The translations under genes were made by a program, and so were the position numbers. From Pleomorphomonas sp. JP5 (GTDB taxonomy: Bacteria; Pseudomonadota; Alphaproteobacteria; Rhizobiales; Pleomorphomonadaceae): DNA of 64,000 nt. Below are positions 36,837-46,901 of the stretch, piece by piece (the first letter of the stretch is position 1; each line of letters starts with the position of its first letter). The notes beneath the pieces were generated by a model. It was given only the letters and a program-made list of their open reading frames with translations. It made no database searches and had not been told where the DNA came from. The DNA lies in contig NZ_JAMDLI010000008.1 in assembly GCF_023721815.1 (NCBI RefSeq), forward strand, positions 1,177,206-1,241,205. Reading direction: 5' to 3'.

Positions 36837-36977
36837 TTATGCATCGCAGCGAAATGCCAACCGGCTTTCAGCTTCCTTAGCGCAGAAAATCACCTTTTCT
36901 CGGGCACTTTCGATGGAGTAGTCGCTAGCTTGGAAGGGCTTGGCGTTGATCAGCTTCGGTTTCACCAGGATGCTTAT
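36837..36977 (-). pseudogene. decayed DUF6641-like copy 2
   Basis: The minus strand from 36977 reads (ATA)SILVKPKLINAKPFQASD then SIESAREKVIFCAKEAESRLA, clearly related to the fragment at 33792-33932. The start codon is ATA instead of ATG and the reading frame stops early, so it is a dead gene. It lies in the same orientation as copy 1, so the two flank the BpsA-like cassette as direct repeats. Bases 36978-37239 beyond it hold nothing recognisable and are AT-rich. Confidence 0.5.
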
Positions 36978-37239
36978 TTTCGGAATTTCTAAGAGAGCAG
37001 TTTCCGCTCCATCGCAGTCGCATTCCAACCTGATAATCTAGTCAGTAAATAACACTAGATTCAACGCCAACGCTTTCTACCATTCAGAATAGACTACCTC
37101 TGTACAGATGCTTTTCCCAGCCCTCTCCCGGCGAGATTTGCCATAATACTATCAGATGTGAAGAGTTCCAACGCAGCACATAACTAGCACGCTTTAAATA
37201 TGCTGTTGTTTTCATTATATATTTTCTTTCTCACCACAA

Positions 37240-37400
37240 TTGGTAAGGGAGAGGTCGAGAGTTCAATCCTCTCTCGCAGCACCATTAATCTCTTGAAATC
37301 GCTGACGTTTTCCTGAGAATTCCGCAGGTTTTCCGGTCAAAACGGGCTAGCACGCTGTTAGCACGAGGTTGTCCTGCTTATTGTTTTTCAATAAGTTAGC
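37240..37400 (+). repeat. attR: right direct repeat of the island
   Basis: Bases 37240-37290 are identical to 28711-28761 (tRNA-Thr 3' half with CCA) and 37291-37400 match 28762-28871 with eight mismatches and no gaps. It is not a functional tRNA because the 5' half is absent. Two TAGCACG words at 37348 and 37359 repeat the attL arrangement. Confidence 0.93.
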
Positions 37401-37450
37401 TGCCCGCCTAGACTTCACTCCGTGCAATACTCGCTTTGGGAGGAAGCAGC

Positions 37451-37546
37451 ATGGATGCTCCGGAGAAAGTGGTGCGTTAGCGCTTGAGCGTTCTGGAACT
37501 GGCTGAGCGACTGAGTAACGCGGCAGAGGCCTGTCGCCGTCGCGTC
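37451..37546 (+). pseudogene. IS481-type transposase fragment, copy 2, with in-frame stop
   Basis: Reads MDAPEKVVR then TAG (37478-37480, replacing the Gln codon CAG of copy 1), then RLSVLELAERLSNAAEACRR before similarity ends near 37546. The 40 bases upstream resemble those upstream of the copy at 33752. It lies outside attR, in DNA that was already at the tRNA before the present island arrived. Confidence 0.7.
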
Positions 37547-37644
37547 ACAAAACGATCACTGGAAAAACCGGTTATGCCACGGCATGAACGGATCGAACCA
37601 GGCCGATCACCGGCCGTCACTCCGCAGCAAGAGGAACGCATGAC

Positions 37645-39003
37645 ATGCCCGAGATCACCATCGCGCGCCGCACGGCGCTGAAGCTGCTCGCGGGCGCCTC
37701 CCTGCTGCCGATCGTCGGTCGCCCGGCCCTTGCCGATACCGCACCGGGCATCGACTTCATCGTCATTGCCGATCTGCACTCGGCCTACGACCATCTCGGC
37801 CAGTTGCTCGCCGCGATCGAGAACCACGTCGCGACGGCGTCGCGGCCGTGCGTAGTCCTGTTCAACGGCGATCTGTTGGAAGTCGGCAACGCCGTCGCCA
37901 AGCGTTCGAACGGCGCGATCGACTGGGCCTTCCTCGAGGCGCTTGCCGATATCGCCCCGACGGTATTCAACCTCGGAAACCACGAGCCCGATCTCGACCC
38001 CGACCTCGCCCACTTCGTCACTCGCGCAGGCGACCTCGGCATCACGGTGCTGACCAACATCGTTGACGCCCGCACCGGCGCCGGCTACGCACCGGCAAGC
38101 GCCTCGCTCGAGGTCGGCGGCCAAAGGGTGACGATCGCTGCTTGCGCCACCGACAACCTGTTCACCTATCCGAAGCCGACTCGCCCTCAACTGTCGATCC
38201 CGAAGCCGGCCGAATGGGCGGCCGCGAACCTGCCCGGCCTGCTCGGAACCGGCGGCATCAACGTCTTGCTGAGCCACGCCGGCGTCGTGGCCGACAAGGC
38301 GATCCTGCCGCTGCTGGCCGACGGTACGCTCTTCGTCGGCGGCCACGACCACCTCAATCTTGTCCATGCCGAGGGCAACACCCGCTATCTGCACACCGGC
38401 AGCTGGTCGGAAGCGCTGACGGTGGCCAGCGTCGCCGGACCTGGCGCCGCCGCCGAGATCAGGCGGATCGACATCGACCCAGCGGCGCCGGCGTCCGACC
38501 GGTTGGCCGGACTGATCGCCGATGTGCTCGCGGAGCACCTCACCAAGGACGATCTCGCTCCCGTCGGCCACACCGATGCCGCGCGATCGGCCGATGAGGC
38601 CGGCCTGTTCGCAGCCGCGTCGCTGGCCGCCGCCGTCGGCGCCGACGCCGGCTTCATCGGCCACACCACCTTCGGCGCCGGCCTGCCCGCGGGCCCCGTG
38701 TCGCGCTACGCCTTTGACGCCTGCGTCCGCTTCGAGGGCAAACTGATGACCGCCGAGGTCGACGCAGCGACGCTTGCCGCCATCCTGGCGCGCTGCAACC
38801 AGTTCGGCGACTTTCCGTTCGCCGCCCGCACCGGCGACTACCTTTACGCAGCCAAACCGAACGGTGACAGGGCGCACTACCGCTTGGTCTGCAACGATTG
38901 GGCGGCCACCAACCAGCGCGCTTACTTCGGCCGCGACGACCTTGCCTTCACGGAAGTGCCGGATCGCAAGGTCAAGGCAACGGTGATCGCCGCCCTCGGC
39001 TGA
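37645..39003 (+). CDS. exported metallophosphoesterase (5'-nucleotidase-like)
   Basis: A 452-residue periplasmic enzyme. The N-terminus RRTALKLLAGASLLP is a twin-arginine signal ending near PALA. The metallophosphatase domain (about 35-260) has IADLHSAY (D-x-H), FNGDLLE, GNHEPD, LLSHAGV and GGHDHLN, the complete dimetal site. The C-terminal part (about 285-450) matches the 5'-nucleotidase substrate domain with TFGAGLPAGPVSRYAFD and MTAEVDAATLAAIL. AGAGGA precedes ATG 37645; an ATG five bases earlier is out of frame. It may release nucleosides or phosphate from nucleotides outside the cell, feeding the nucleoside importer encoded at 47-54 kb. That link is inferred. Confidence 0.88.
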   Translation: MPEITIARRTALKLLAGASLLPIVGRPALADTAPGIDFIVIADLHSAYDHLGQLLAAIENHVATASRPCVVLFNGDLLEVGNAVAKRSNGAIDWAFLEALADIAPTVFNLGNHEPDLDPDLAHFVTRAGDLGITVLTNIVDARTGAGYAPASASLEVGGQRVTIAACATDNLFTYPKPTRPQLSIPKPAEWAAANLPGLLGTGGINVLLSHAGVVADKAILPLLADGTLFVGGHDHLNLVHAEGNTRYLHTGSWSEALTVASVAGPGAAAEIRRIDIDPAAPASDRLAGLIADVLAEHLTKDDLAPVGHTDAARSADEAGLFAAASLAAAVGADAGFIGHTTFGAGLPAGPVSRYAFDACVRFEGKLMTAEVDAATLAAILARCNQFGDFPFAARTGDYLYAAKPNGDRAHYRLVCNDWAATNQRAYFGRDDLAFTEVPDRKVKATVIAALG

Positions 39004-39125
39004 ACGGCGCCGGATCTGCGACGCTCCGACGCGAGACGTGACATCACGGCTCGCCGAACTGGTCGGCGACCTCGGCAAGGCCTACGACTTTCTGACTCAC
39101 AATGCCGGTGCGTGACGTTCAGGCG

Positions 39126-40109
39126 TCATCCGCGCGACCGATGATAGCGGTCGAGCGCGACGGCGGCGATGATCACCAGGCCCTTGACGATATACTGCCA
39201 AATGTCGGAGACGCCGACCAGGATCAGTCCGTTGGTCAGGACGGCGATAATCAGTGCGCCGATCAGCGTGCCCCAGATCGAGCCGATGCCACCGACGAGG
39301 CTGGTGCCGCCGAGGATGACGGCGGCGATGGCATCGAGTTCATAGGCCTGTCCGAGCTGGAGACCGTTGGCGGCGTAGAGCCGGGCCGCGCTCAAAACTC
39401 CGCCGAGGCCGGCGAACATGCCCGAGATGGCGTAGACGAAGACGAGCACAGCCGCGACGCGGATGCCGGCAAGGCGCGCGGCGTCCTCGTTGCCGCCGAT
39501 GGCATAGATGTAGGTTCCGAGCACCGTCTTTCGCAGGATCACCCAGGAAACGAGGATGCCTGCAAAGGCGATGATGACCAGCCAGGGCACGCCGAACAAG
39601 GCGCCGTTGCCAATGAAGGCGAAGGGCATCGAGGTATTGAAGACCGTCGTATCGTTGCCGATCAGTCGGGCAAGGCCGCGCACCGCCGTCAGCGACCCAA
39701 GCGTCGCTATGAATGGCGGCAGCTTGACGACGGCCACCAGCAGCCCGTTCGCAAGACCGCAGAGCAGACCGACACCGAGACCGGCGGGAATGCCGAGATA
39801 ACCCCAGCCGGGAATGAGCGAGCTCAGCACGGACACCATGGCCGAGGCGGCAACGATCGACCCGACGGAAAGGTCGATGCCTCCGGTCAGGATAACGAAT
39901 GTCATGCCCGAAGCGAGAGTGGTGTTGATCGCCGCCTGCTGCATGACGATCGACAGGTTGACGAGCGTGATGAAACGCCCCGACAGCAATTCGAAGCCGA
40001 TGCAAAGCAGGATGAGGATCGGCAGCATGCCGAACAGCTGGATGGCGGTCTGCAGGCGGTCGGCCCGCACCGGCGAGCCGACGCCGGCCGTGTTGATTGT
40101 GTTGGACAA
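39126..40109 (-). CDS. sugar ABC transporter permease, RbsC type
   Basis: BPD_transp_2 permease of about 327 residues with eight to ten hydrophobic helices. Family marks are TGGIDLSVGSIVAASAM, AIGGNEDAARLAGI (the ATPase-contact loop) and VILGGTSLVGGIGSIWGTLIGA. Two starts are possible. TTG 40109 has GGAGGGAG upstream and is preferred; TTG 40133 overlaps the stop of the ATPase gene. It is the last gene of an operon running dhaKL-like, binding protein, ATPase, permease. Confidence 0.92.
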   Translation of the reverse strand: MSNTINTAGVGSPVRADRLQTAIQLFGMLPILILLCIGFELLSGRFITLVNLSIVMQQAAINTTLASGMTFVILTGGIDLSVGSIVAASAMVSVLSSLIPGWGYLGIPAGLGVGLLCGLANGLLVAVVKLPPFIATLGSLTAVRGLARLIGNDTTVFNTSMPFAFIGNGALFGVPWLVIIAFAGILVSWVILRKTVLGTYIYAIGGNEDAARLAGIRVAAVLVFVYAISGMFAGLGGVLSAARLYAANGLQLGQAYELDAIAAVILGGTSLVGGIGSIWGTLIGALIIAVLTNGLILVGVSDIWQYIVKGLVIIAAVALDRYHRSRG

Positions 40110-40129
40110 CTGAATCTCCCTCCGCTTGC

Positions 40130-41668
<1,539 letters not shown>

Positions 41669-41705
41669 GGCTTTTTCTCCCGATCGGTCAGCTGTCCAGG
41701 AAATA

Positions 41706-41735
41706 CCGCCGCGGCAGGGGGGAGCGCCGCGGCGG
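41706..41735 (-). other. intercistronic stem-loop between binding protein and ATPase genes
   Basis: CCGCCGCGGC (41706-41715) is perfectly complementary to GCCGCGGCGG (41726-41735), in the 80-base gap after the binding-protein stop. It has the same position and probable role as the hairpin after chvE: protecting the abundant binding-protein message. Confidence 0.65.
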
Positions 41736-41748
41736 CAGGTTGCTGCCG

Positions 41749-42690
41749 TCAGCGTTCGGCATCCCATCCGATGTAGCTGTTCACGTTGTCAGCCGTGACC
41801 AACTTGGTGTCGAGCAGCACCGGCTCCGAGGGCTGGCTCTCGCCGCGGAACACGGCCAGCGCCATCTCGGTGGCCTTGGCAGCCATCGCATAGGGATCCT
41901 GGGAGGAAGAGGCGACGATCCGGGTATCACCCGACTTGAGGGCGGCGACGACATCGGGAGCGCCGTCAACGCCGGCAATGATCATCTCCTGCCGGTTGAG
42001 CTGCTTGGCAGCGAGATCGGCGCCGAGGGCGGTCGGATCGTTGGCTCCGAACACGGCGTCGATATGGGAGAAGCGGGTCAGAAGACCCTGCATGACGGCG
42101 AAGCCGCCATCGCGGGACGCCTTGCCGTCCTGATTGTCGGACAGGATCTTGATGTCCGGATATTCGGCAAAGGCCTTCTTGCAACCGGTGACGCGGTCGA
42201 TGATCGAGGATACCGGCGGGCCATTGATGATGACGACGTCGCCTTTGCCCTTCAGCTGATCGGCCAGATACTTGCAGGCCATCTCGCCGGCCTGGACGTT
42301 GTTGGTCATCACCGTCACGTCGGCACCGTTGGCCGAGACGTCGAAGGCGCCCACGGTGATGCCCGCCGCCTTGGCCTTGGCAATAGCCGGCGAAATGGCG
42401 TTGGCATCGACCGAGTTGATCAGGATCAGACCGACACCCGAAGCGATGAAGTTGTCGATCTGGGTGGCCTGCTTGTTGAGATCATAGTCGGCGCCGATCA
42501 CCGTCACATCGGCACTCGGAGCGGCCTTGACGACCGTGTCCTTGGCGCCCGCCACCAGCGGAACGAAGAACGGGTTGCCGAGCGTGCCGACTGTGATACC
42601 GACACGTTCGGGAACCTTGTCGGCAGCGGCCGCCGGAAGCGCCGCGAGCGCGAACGCGGCGGCAGCCATGAGATACGTTGCTGGCTTCAT
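41749..42690 (-). CDS. sugar ABC transporter substrate-binding protein, RbsB type
   Basis: A 313-residue periplasmic receptor of the Peripla_BP_4 family. The signal peptide is residues 1-23 ([16 protein letters not shown]). The body begins [23 protein letters not shown], with [20 protein letters not shown] and [17 protein letters not shown], which carry the usual Asn/Asp ligand positions of ribose/AI-2/polyol-binding relatives. AGGAGGAG sets ATG 42690. The ligand is unknown; the kinases and the aldolase nearby suggest a small ketose or polyol. Confidence 0.93.
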   Translation of the reverse strand: MKPATYLMAAAAFALAALPAAAADKVPERVGITVGTLGNPFFVPLVAGAKDTVVKAAPSADVTVIGADYDLNKQATQIDNFIASGVGLILINSVDANAISPAIAKAKAAGITVGAFDVSANGADVTVMTNNVQAGEMACKYLADQLKGKGDVVIINGPPVSSIIDRVTGCKKAFAEYPDIKILSDNQDGKASRDGGFAVMQGLLTRFSHIDAVFGANDPTALGADLAAKQLNRQEMIIAGVDGAPDVVAALKSGDTRIVASSSQDPYAMAAKATEMALAVFRGESQPSEPVLLDTKLVTADNVNSYIGWDAER

Positions 42691-42819
42691 TTTGGGGTCT
42701 CCTCCTTTTTCGAACGGTACGGCGGATCGTCGCCGCCGCATCGCCCTTGGCAGACAAGCGGTCTGCATTCCGGAACGGCCGTTCGCTACCTCCAGAACGG
42801 CCGCACCAAACTCACATCG

Positions 42820-44517
42820 TCAGGCGCTTTTCGGGGCAATGGCTCTCCCAATGGCCGACAACCAGACGACCACCGCCTCCGCCCCGGGATCGGGGTGGCC
42901 GACCGCGCGATCGCCGAGATAGCTTGATCGTCCGCGACGCGAGGTGATGGACGCGGTTGCCGTTGCGCCTGCGGCGGCAGCTTGAATGGCTGCGGCGAGA
43001 GCGCCGCGCGCGTCATTACCTTCCACTTCCAGTGCCTCGACCGCCGGCACCAGAGCATCGAGCATGGTTCGGTCGCCAACGCGGGCATCGCCGAGCCTGG
43101 CTACGGCGTCCGCAGCGGCCTTGAGCGCCTCGCCCCAAGCGACCTCGCCCCCCTTCCCGCGCTCCACCGCTGCGGCGGCGCTCATCAGACCGACGGCATA
43201 AAGCACGCCGGACGTGCCGCCCACCGACTTGCGGACTGTCGCCGACAGGCGGCGCAAGGCCGCCGACCTGTCGAGATGGCGGTAATCATCGAGCTCCGCC
43301 AGGATGGCCTGCGAGCCACGGGCGAGGTTGAGACCGAGATCTCCGTCGCCGACCGCCTGATCGAGGGCGGTGAGACGAGGTTCGTCGGCGATCAGGGCCT
43401 TCGCGGCCGCTTCGATGGCGGCGACCAGCATCCCATCACCCTCACCGCCTCTTCGGGCACTTTCGGTGTTTGGAACAGGCACGACAACCGGCGCGGAAAG
43501 GGACAGCGGCGCTGCCGAGACGGGCCAGGCCGACGCCGACGTGCGCGCATCGAGAAGGCCGAGGAGTTCATCGTCGACGACCAGTGCCGACAGCGAGAAA
43601 CCGGCCATGTCGAGAGCGGTCAGGAATGCTCCCGTCCACATGCGCGACACGCGAACGCCCAGCGCCTCGGCGGCGCGAACCGCCTCGCCGGCAACGATGG
43701 ACATTTCCATCGACGGCGTCGCGCCGAGATTGTTGACGAGCAGCGCCACGCGATCCCCGGCCTTGATGCCACGATCTTCAAAGATGCGACCGATCACCGT
43801 CGACACAAGGGCGCTGGCAGGCTGTAGCCGGTCACGACGAACTCCCGGTTCCCCATGGATGCCGAGACCAAACTCGACTTCGTGGTCGGCAAGTGAGAAG
43901 CCGGGCCGCCCGGCGGCTGGCACCGTGCAAGGACTGAGACCGACCCCCATCGAACCGACCGAGCCAATCACCCGGCGGGCCAGTTCGGCCACTTCGTCGA
44001 GCGGCTTGCCAGCGGCGGCGGCCGCTCCGGCCACCTTATGAACGAGAACCGTACCGGCGATGCCGCGCCGCCCGGCTGTGTCGCTGCCCGTCGCCAGCGA
44101 AACGTCATCGGCCACGATGACCATCTCGACGGGAATGCCCTCGGCACGGGCGATTTCCGCGGCGAGGCCAAAATTGAGCCGGTCGCCGGTATAGGACTTC
44201 ACGATGAGGAGCACACCATCCGGTCCGCCAACTGCCCGGATCGCCGCCAGGACGGCGTCGGTGGACGGCGAGGTGAAGACGTCGCCGCAGACGGCGGCGG
44301 TCAGCATTCCTGCACCAACGTAGCCGGCATGGGCCGGTTCATGCCCCGAACCGCCTCCCGACACCAGGGCCACCTGACCCGAAGAGCGGATGGCATCGAG
44401 ATCGGCGCGGACGATCACTCGCTCACCTGCGATGCGACTGAGGCCATCGACCGACCGGACGAGACCGTCGATCATGTCGTCGACGACGGTGCTGACGTCG
44501 TTGATGAGCTTCTTCAC
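42820..44517 (-). CDS. ATP-dependent dihydroxyacetone-kinase-type enzyme (DhaK-DhaL fusion)
   Basis: A 565-residue kinase combining DhaK (about 1-330) and DhaL (about 365-560). In DhaK, GGGSGHEPAHAGYVG is followed by His221 in FGLGIHGEPG, the residue that forms the hemiaminal with a keto substrate. In DhaL, the metal-ATP residues lie in AVGDGDLGLNLARG, and KSVGGTSGVLY and RSSYLG are conserved. Fused enzymes use ATP directly rather than PTS. Homologues phosphorylate dihydroxyacetone, erythrulose or related ketoses. The start GTG 44517 follows GGGAGGAAGG. It is the first gene of the ABC operon, divergent from the aldolase gene and sharing a putative GntR operator. Confidence 0.92.
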   Translation of the reverse strand: MKKLINDVSTVVDDMIDGLVRSVDGLSRIAGERVIVRADLDAIRSSGQVALVSGGGSGHEPAHAGYVGAGMLTAAVCGDVFTSPSTDAVLAAIRAVGGPDGVLLIVKSYTGDRLNFGLAAEIARAEGIPVEMVIVADDVSLATGSDTAGRRGIAGTVLVHKVAGAAAAAGKPLDEVAELARRVIGSVGSMGVGLSPCTVPAAGRPGFSLADHEVEFGLGIHGEPGVRRDRLQPASALVSTVIGRIFEDRGIKAGDRVALLVNNLGATPSMEMSIVAGEAVRAAEALGVRVSRMWTGAFLTALDMAGFSLSALVVDDELLGLLDARTSASAWPVSAAPLSLSAPVVVPVPNTESARRGGEGDGMLVAAIEAAAKALIADEPRLTALDQAVGDGDLGLNLARGSQAILAELDDYRHLDRSAALRRLSATVRKSVGGTSGVLYAVGLMSAAAAVERGKGGEVAWGEALKAAADAVARLGDARVGDRTMLDALVPAVEALEVEGNDARGALAAAIQAAAAGATATASITSRRGRSSYLGDRAVGHPDPGAEAVVVWLSAIGRAIAPKSA

Positions 44518-44572
44518 GCCTTCCTCCCGCTCGCGATGCGCAGCTGTCAGCCCGCCAAACCGCTTGGCATGA

Positions 44573-44585
44573 CTGTACGGACAAG
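44573..44585. promoter_or_regulatory. GntR-type operator, dhaKL side
   Basis: CTGTACGGACAAG contains GTACGGAC (44575-44582), the reverse complement of the word at 44661-44668 and identical to the one at 47671-47678. It lies about 60 bases before the kinase start GTG 44517. Confidence 0.55.
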
Positions 44586-44625
44586 ACGGACATTACGTTC
44601 GGCCTTGAGCCCTTGTCAAGCGGTA

Positions 44626-44678
44626 TTGACGTGGCATCACGCAAAAGGTACAGATGTCTTGTCCGTACAATACAGACA
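44626..44678 (+). promoter_or_regulatory. promoter and GntR-type operator of the aldolase operon
   Basis: TTGACG (44626-44631), a 17-base spacer and TACAGA (44649-44654) form a plausible promoter. Immediately downstream, TTGTCCGTACAA (44659-44670) contains the GTCCGTAC word and is framed by TGTCT and AGACA. Binding here would block transcription at its start point. It lies about 90 bases before ATG 44765. Confidence 0.5.
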
Positions 44679-44764
44679 AAAATGTTCTGCGAGCAACCGC
44701 GTCCAGCGATACGCTGCCGTTCCCCGTGCTCGGTCGGGACTCAAGAAAAACGAGGAGATGAACC

Positions 44765-45562
44765 ATGGCCCACCACCGGCTCTCGACGAGCTACCGCATG
44801 AACCGGCTTTTCCACGAAGATCGAGCGGCGCTGATCGTGCCGGTCGACCACGGCGTCGTCTGGGGTCGTGTTCCTGCTCTGGAGTCACCAGTCGACGTCA
44901 TCAAGAGCTATATGCAGGAAGACGTTACCGGCTTCATGGTGACCACCGGCATCGTCCGTGCCACCGAGGCACTGCTGGCGCGGCAATCCCAGTTTGCCCG
45001 CGTGCTGGCCATCGACGCCTTCTGGTCGACCAAGACACCTGAAAAGGGCACCGGCACCATCGTCGCGCAGCTCGAGGACGCCGTCCGCCTCGGGGTCGAC
45101 TGCGTGAAGCTGCTGCTGCCCTGGAACGTGTCCGACGAAGAGAAAGTGCTCTACTGCGAGCGCATCGGCCGCGTTATCTCCGAAGCGGTGAAGTGGGAGA
45201 TGCCAGTCATGGTAGAGCCGGTGCTGCTTGCCGCGCCTCGCTCGCCGGAAGTCGTAAAGCAGGAGATCGAGGTGGCGCGCATTGCCTTCGATCTTGGCGC
45301 CGACATCATCAAGATCACCTTCCCCGGAGCCGAGGAGACCGCCCGCCTCGTCGAAGAACTGCGCATCCCGATCGTCATTGCCGGCGGCGCACTGTCCGGT
45401 GACGCAAAGACGACGCTGACCGACTCGGAAGAGGTGATCCGGGCCGGCGCGCAGGGGCTGGTCATCGGCCGCAAGGTCTGGCAACGGCCGGAAGCCGAAG
45501 CCAAGGAGACAATCCGCGAGCTGGCGCGCCTCACGCGTCAGCACTATACCCGCCACTGGTAA
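44765..45562 (+). CDS. class I aldolase, LsrF/FbaB (DhnA) type
   Basis: A 265-residue TIM-barrel aldolase of the DeoC/LacD/FbaB superfamily. Marks are ALIVPVDHGVVWG (first strand, phosphate/substrate side), AVRLGVDCVKLLLP, the Schiff-base lysine in GADIIKITFPG, PIVIAGGALSGD and AGAQGLVIGRKVWQ (phosphate site). LsrF cleaves phospho-AI-2; relatives cleave fructose 1,6-bisphosphate or other ketose phosphates. GAGGAG precedes ATG 44765. It is followed at 10 bases by an FGGY kinase, so a kinase-aldolase pair acts on the imported compound. Confidence 0.88.
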   Translation: MAHHRLSTSYRMNRLFHEDRAALIVPVDHGVVWGRVPALESPVDVIKSYMQEDVTGFMVTTGIVRATEALLARQSQFARVLAIDAFWSTKTPEKGTGTIVAQLEDAVRLGVDCVKLLLPWNVSDEEKVLYCERIGRVISEAVKWEMPVMVEPVLLAAPRSPEVVKQEIEVARIAFDLGADIIKITFPGAEETARLVEELRIPIVIAGGALSGDAKTTLTDSEEVIRAGAQGLVIGRKVWQRPEAEAKETIRELARLTRQHYTRHW

Positions 45563-45572
45563 GGAAGGTGCG

Positions 45573-46898
45573 ATGTCCGAGCTCTTCTGCGGCATCGATG
45601 TTGGCTCCACCAACATCAAGGTGATCCTGGTCGATGACCGACGCGGCGTCATCGCCCGTCGCCATCGGCCGACGCCGCGGCTCGGGCAAGACAATCCACC
45701 TGCGAGAGCTGCTGACGTTGCGCCGAATGTTCTCATCCATGCGCTTGAGGACATGATCATCGACGCTTGGCGGGCAGCGTCCGGCGGGCAGCCGATCGCT
45801 GCCATCGCCGCGGCCGGGGTCGGCGAGGATGGATTCCTCGTCGACGCCGGGCTGCGGCCGCTGACGACGGCCATCGCCTGGTTCGACAATCGCGCCGAGA
45901 CGGAGGCGGCCTGGCTCGCCGCCGCCTTCGACCGCTCCGCCGACACCGGGCTCTGTTTCGAGCCAACCCGCACGGCAGCCAAATGGCTGTGGGTCGCCCG
46001 CCATCAGCCGATGGAGGCGTCGGCAACCTGGATGGCGTTGACCGACTATCCCGCCGCCTGGTGGGCCGGCGAGACCTTCATGTCGGAGACGCTGGCAGCG
46101 CGCACCGCCTGCTACGACATTTCCGGACGCGCTTTTCTCCCCGAGCTCCTTCTGGCAGCCCAAGCGCCAACGCTTCCGCCGGTTCGGATGGCCGGCGCGA
46201 TCGTCGGGCATATGCGTGCGGGGCGTCTGACGCAGTCTGGTGCGGTGACGACCGCAACGCGCCTCGTCGCCGGCGGCCACGACCATCCGGTCGCCGCCTC
46301 AGTGGCCGATCTCATGAGCCCCGGTGCCATCGTCGACTCACTCGGCACCGCCGAAGTCGTCTACGCGGAAGCCGATTCTCCGGCGCCGCCTCGACCGGGC
46401 ATCGTCCGCTCGGTTCCCGTGTTGCACCGCAGCCGCGAAGCGCGGTTCAAGGTGTTCGAGTTCGCGGCAACGCTGGCCGTGTTGAGAGTTCCAACGCCCG
46501 GCGGCGATCTGCTTGGCGAGTTGCTCTCCGCCGACCATATTCCCCTCGACGGCGGGGCCCACCCCGACACGATGGCACCCCAGGACATTGCTGAAGCTCT
46601 CGGCCGCGCAGATCCGCAAGAGGCTCGACGCATCGCCGCGCGGCTCCTGGTTGCCGCGACCGAGGTGACGGCCGGCATTCTCGACGATCTCGCTGCGTCC
46701 GGCATCGACAGCGGGCCGCTTTATGCGACCGGAGGCTGGAGCCGCTCCGACGCGCTAATGCGGTTGCGCGCCACCGTTCTCAACCGTCCGGTACTGCGAA
46801 TCGGGGAACCCGAGCTCGCCGCCTTCGGCGCCGCCCTGATCGCCGGAGCCCGGCCGGATCTGTCACCCTTGCTGAAAGTCAGCGAAATATCCGCCTGA
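45573..46898 (+). CDS. FGGY-family carbohydrate kinase
   Basis: A 441-residue sugar kinase with the two-lobe actin-like fold: N-terminal GIDVGSTNIKVILVDD phosphate loop, IAWFDNRAETEA, GGHDHPVAASVADLMSPGAIVDSLGTAE near 220-250 and the C-terminal YATGGWSRSDALMRLRATVL nucleotide site. It is shorter than xylulokinase or glycerol kinase (about 490-500) and closer to LsrK- or erythritol-kinase-like members. AAGGAAGG upstream sets the start. It is convergent with the GntR gene, three bases apart. The substrate is unknown. Confidence 0.9.
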   Translation: MSELFCGIDVGSTNIKVILVDDRRGVIARRHRPTPRLGQDNPPARAADVAPNVLIHALEDMIIDAWRAASGGQPIAAIAAAGVGEDGFLVDAGLRPLTTAIAWFDNRAETEAAWLAAAFDRSADTGLCFEPTRTAAKWLWVARHQPMEASATWMALTDYPAAWWAGETFMSETLAARTACYDISGRAFLPELLLAAQAPTLPPVRMAGAIVGHMRAGRLTQSGAVTTATRLVAGGHDHPVAASVADLMSPGAIVDSLGTAEVVYAEADSPAPPRPGIVRSVPVLHRSREARFKVFEFAATLAVLRVPTPGGDLLGELLSADHIPLDGGAHPDTMAPQDIAEALGRADPQEARRIAARLLVAATEVTAGILDDLAASGIDSGPLYATGGWSRSDALMRLRATVLNRPVLRIGEPELAAFGAALIAGARPDLSPLLKVSEISA

Positions 46899-46901
46899 GG
46901 C

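Noticed and set aside
37240-37293. second tRNA-Thr gene
   Set aside because: Only the 3' half from the anticodon loop onward is present; it is the att repeat, not a tRNA gene.
37477-39078. 533-codon open frame on minus
   Set aside because: It is antisense to the exported metallophosphoesterase, whose complete set of catalytic motifs and signal peptide shows the plus strand is coding.
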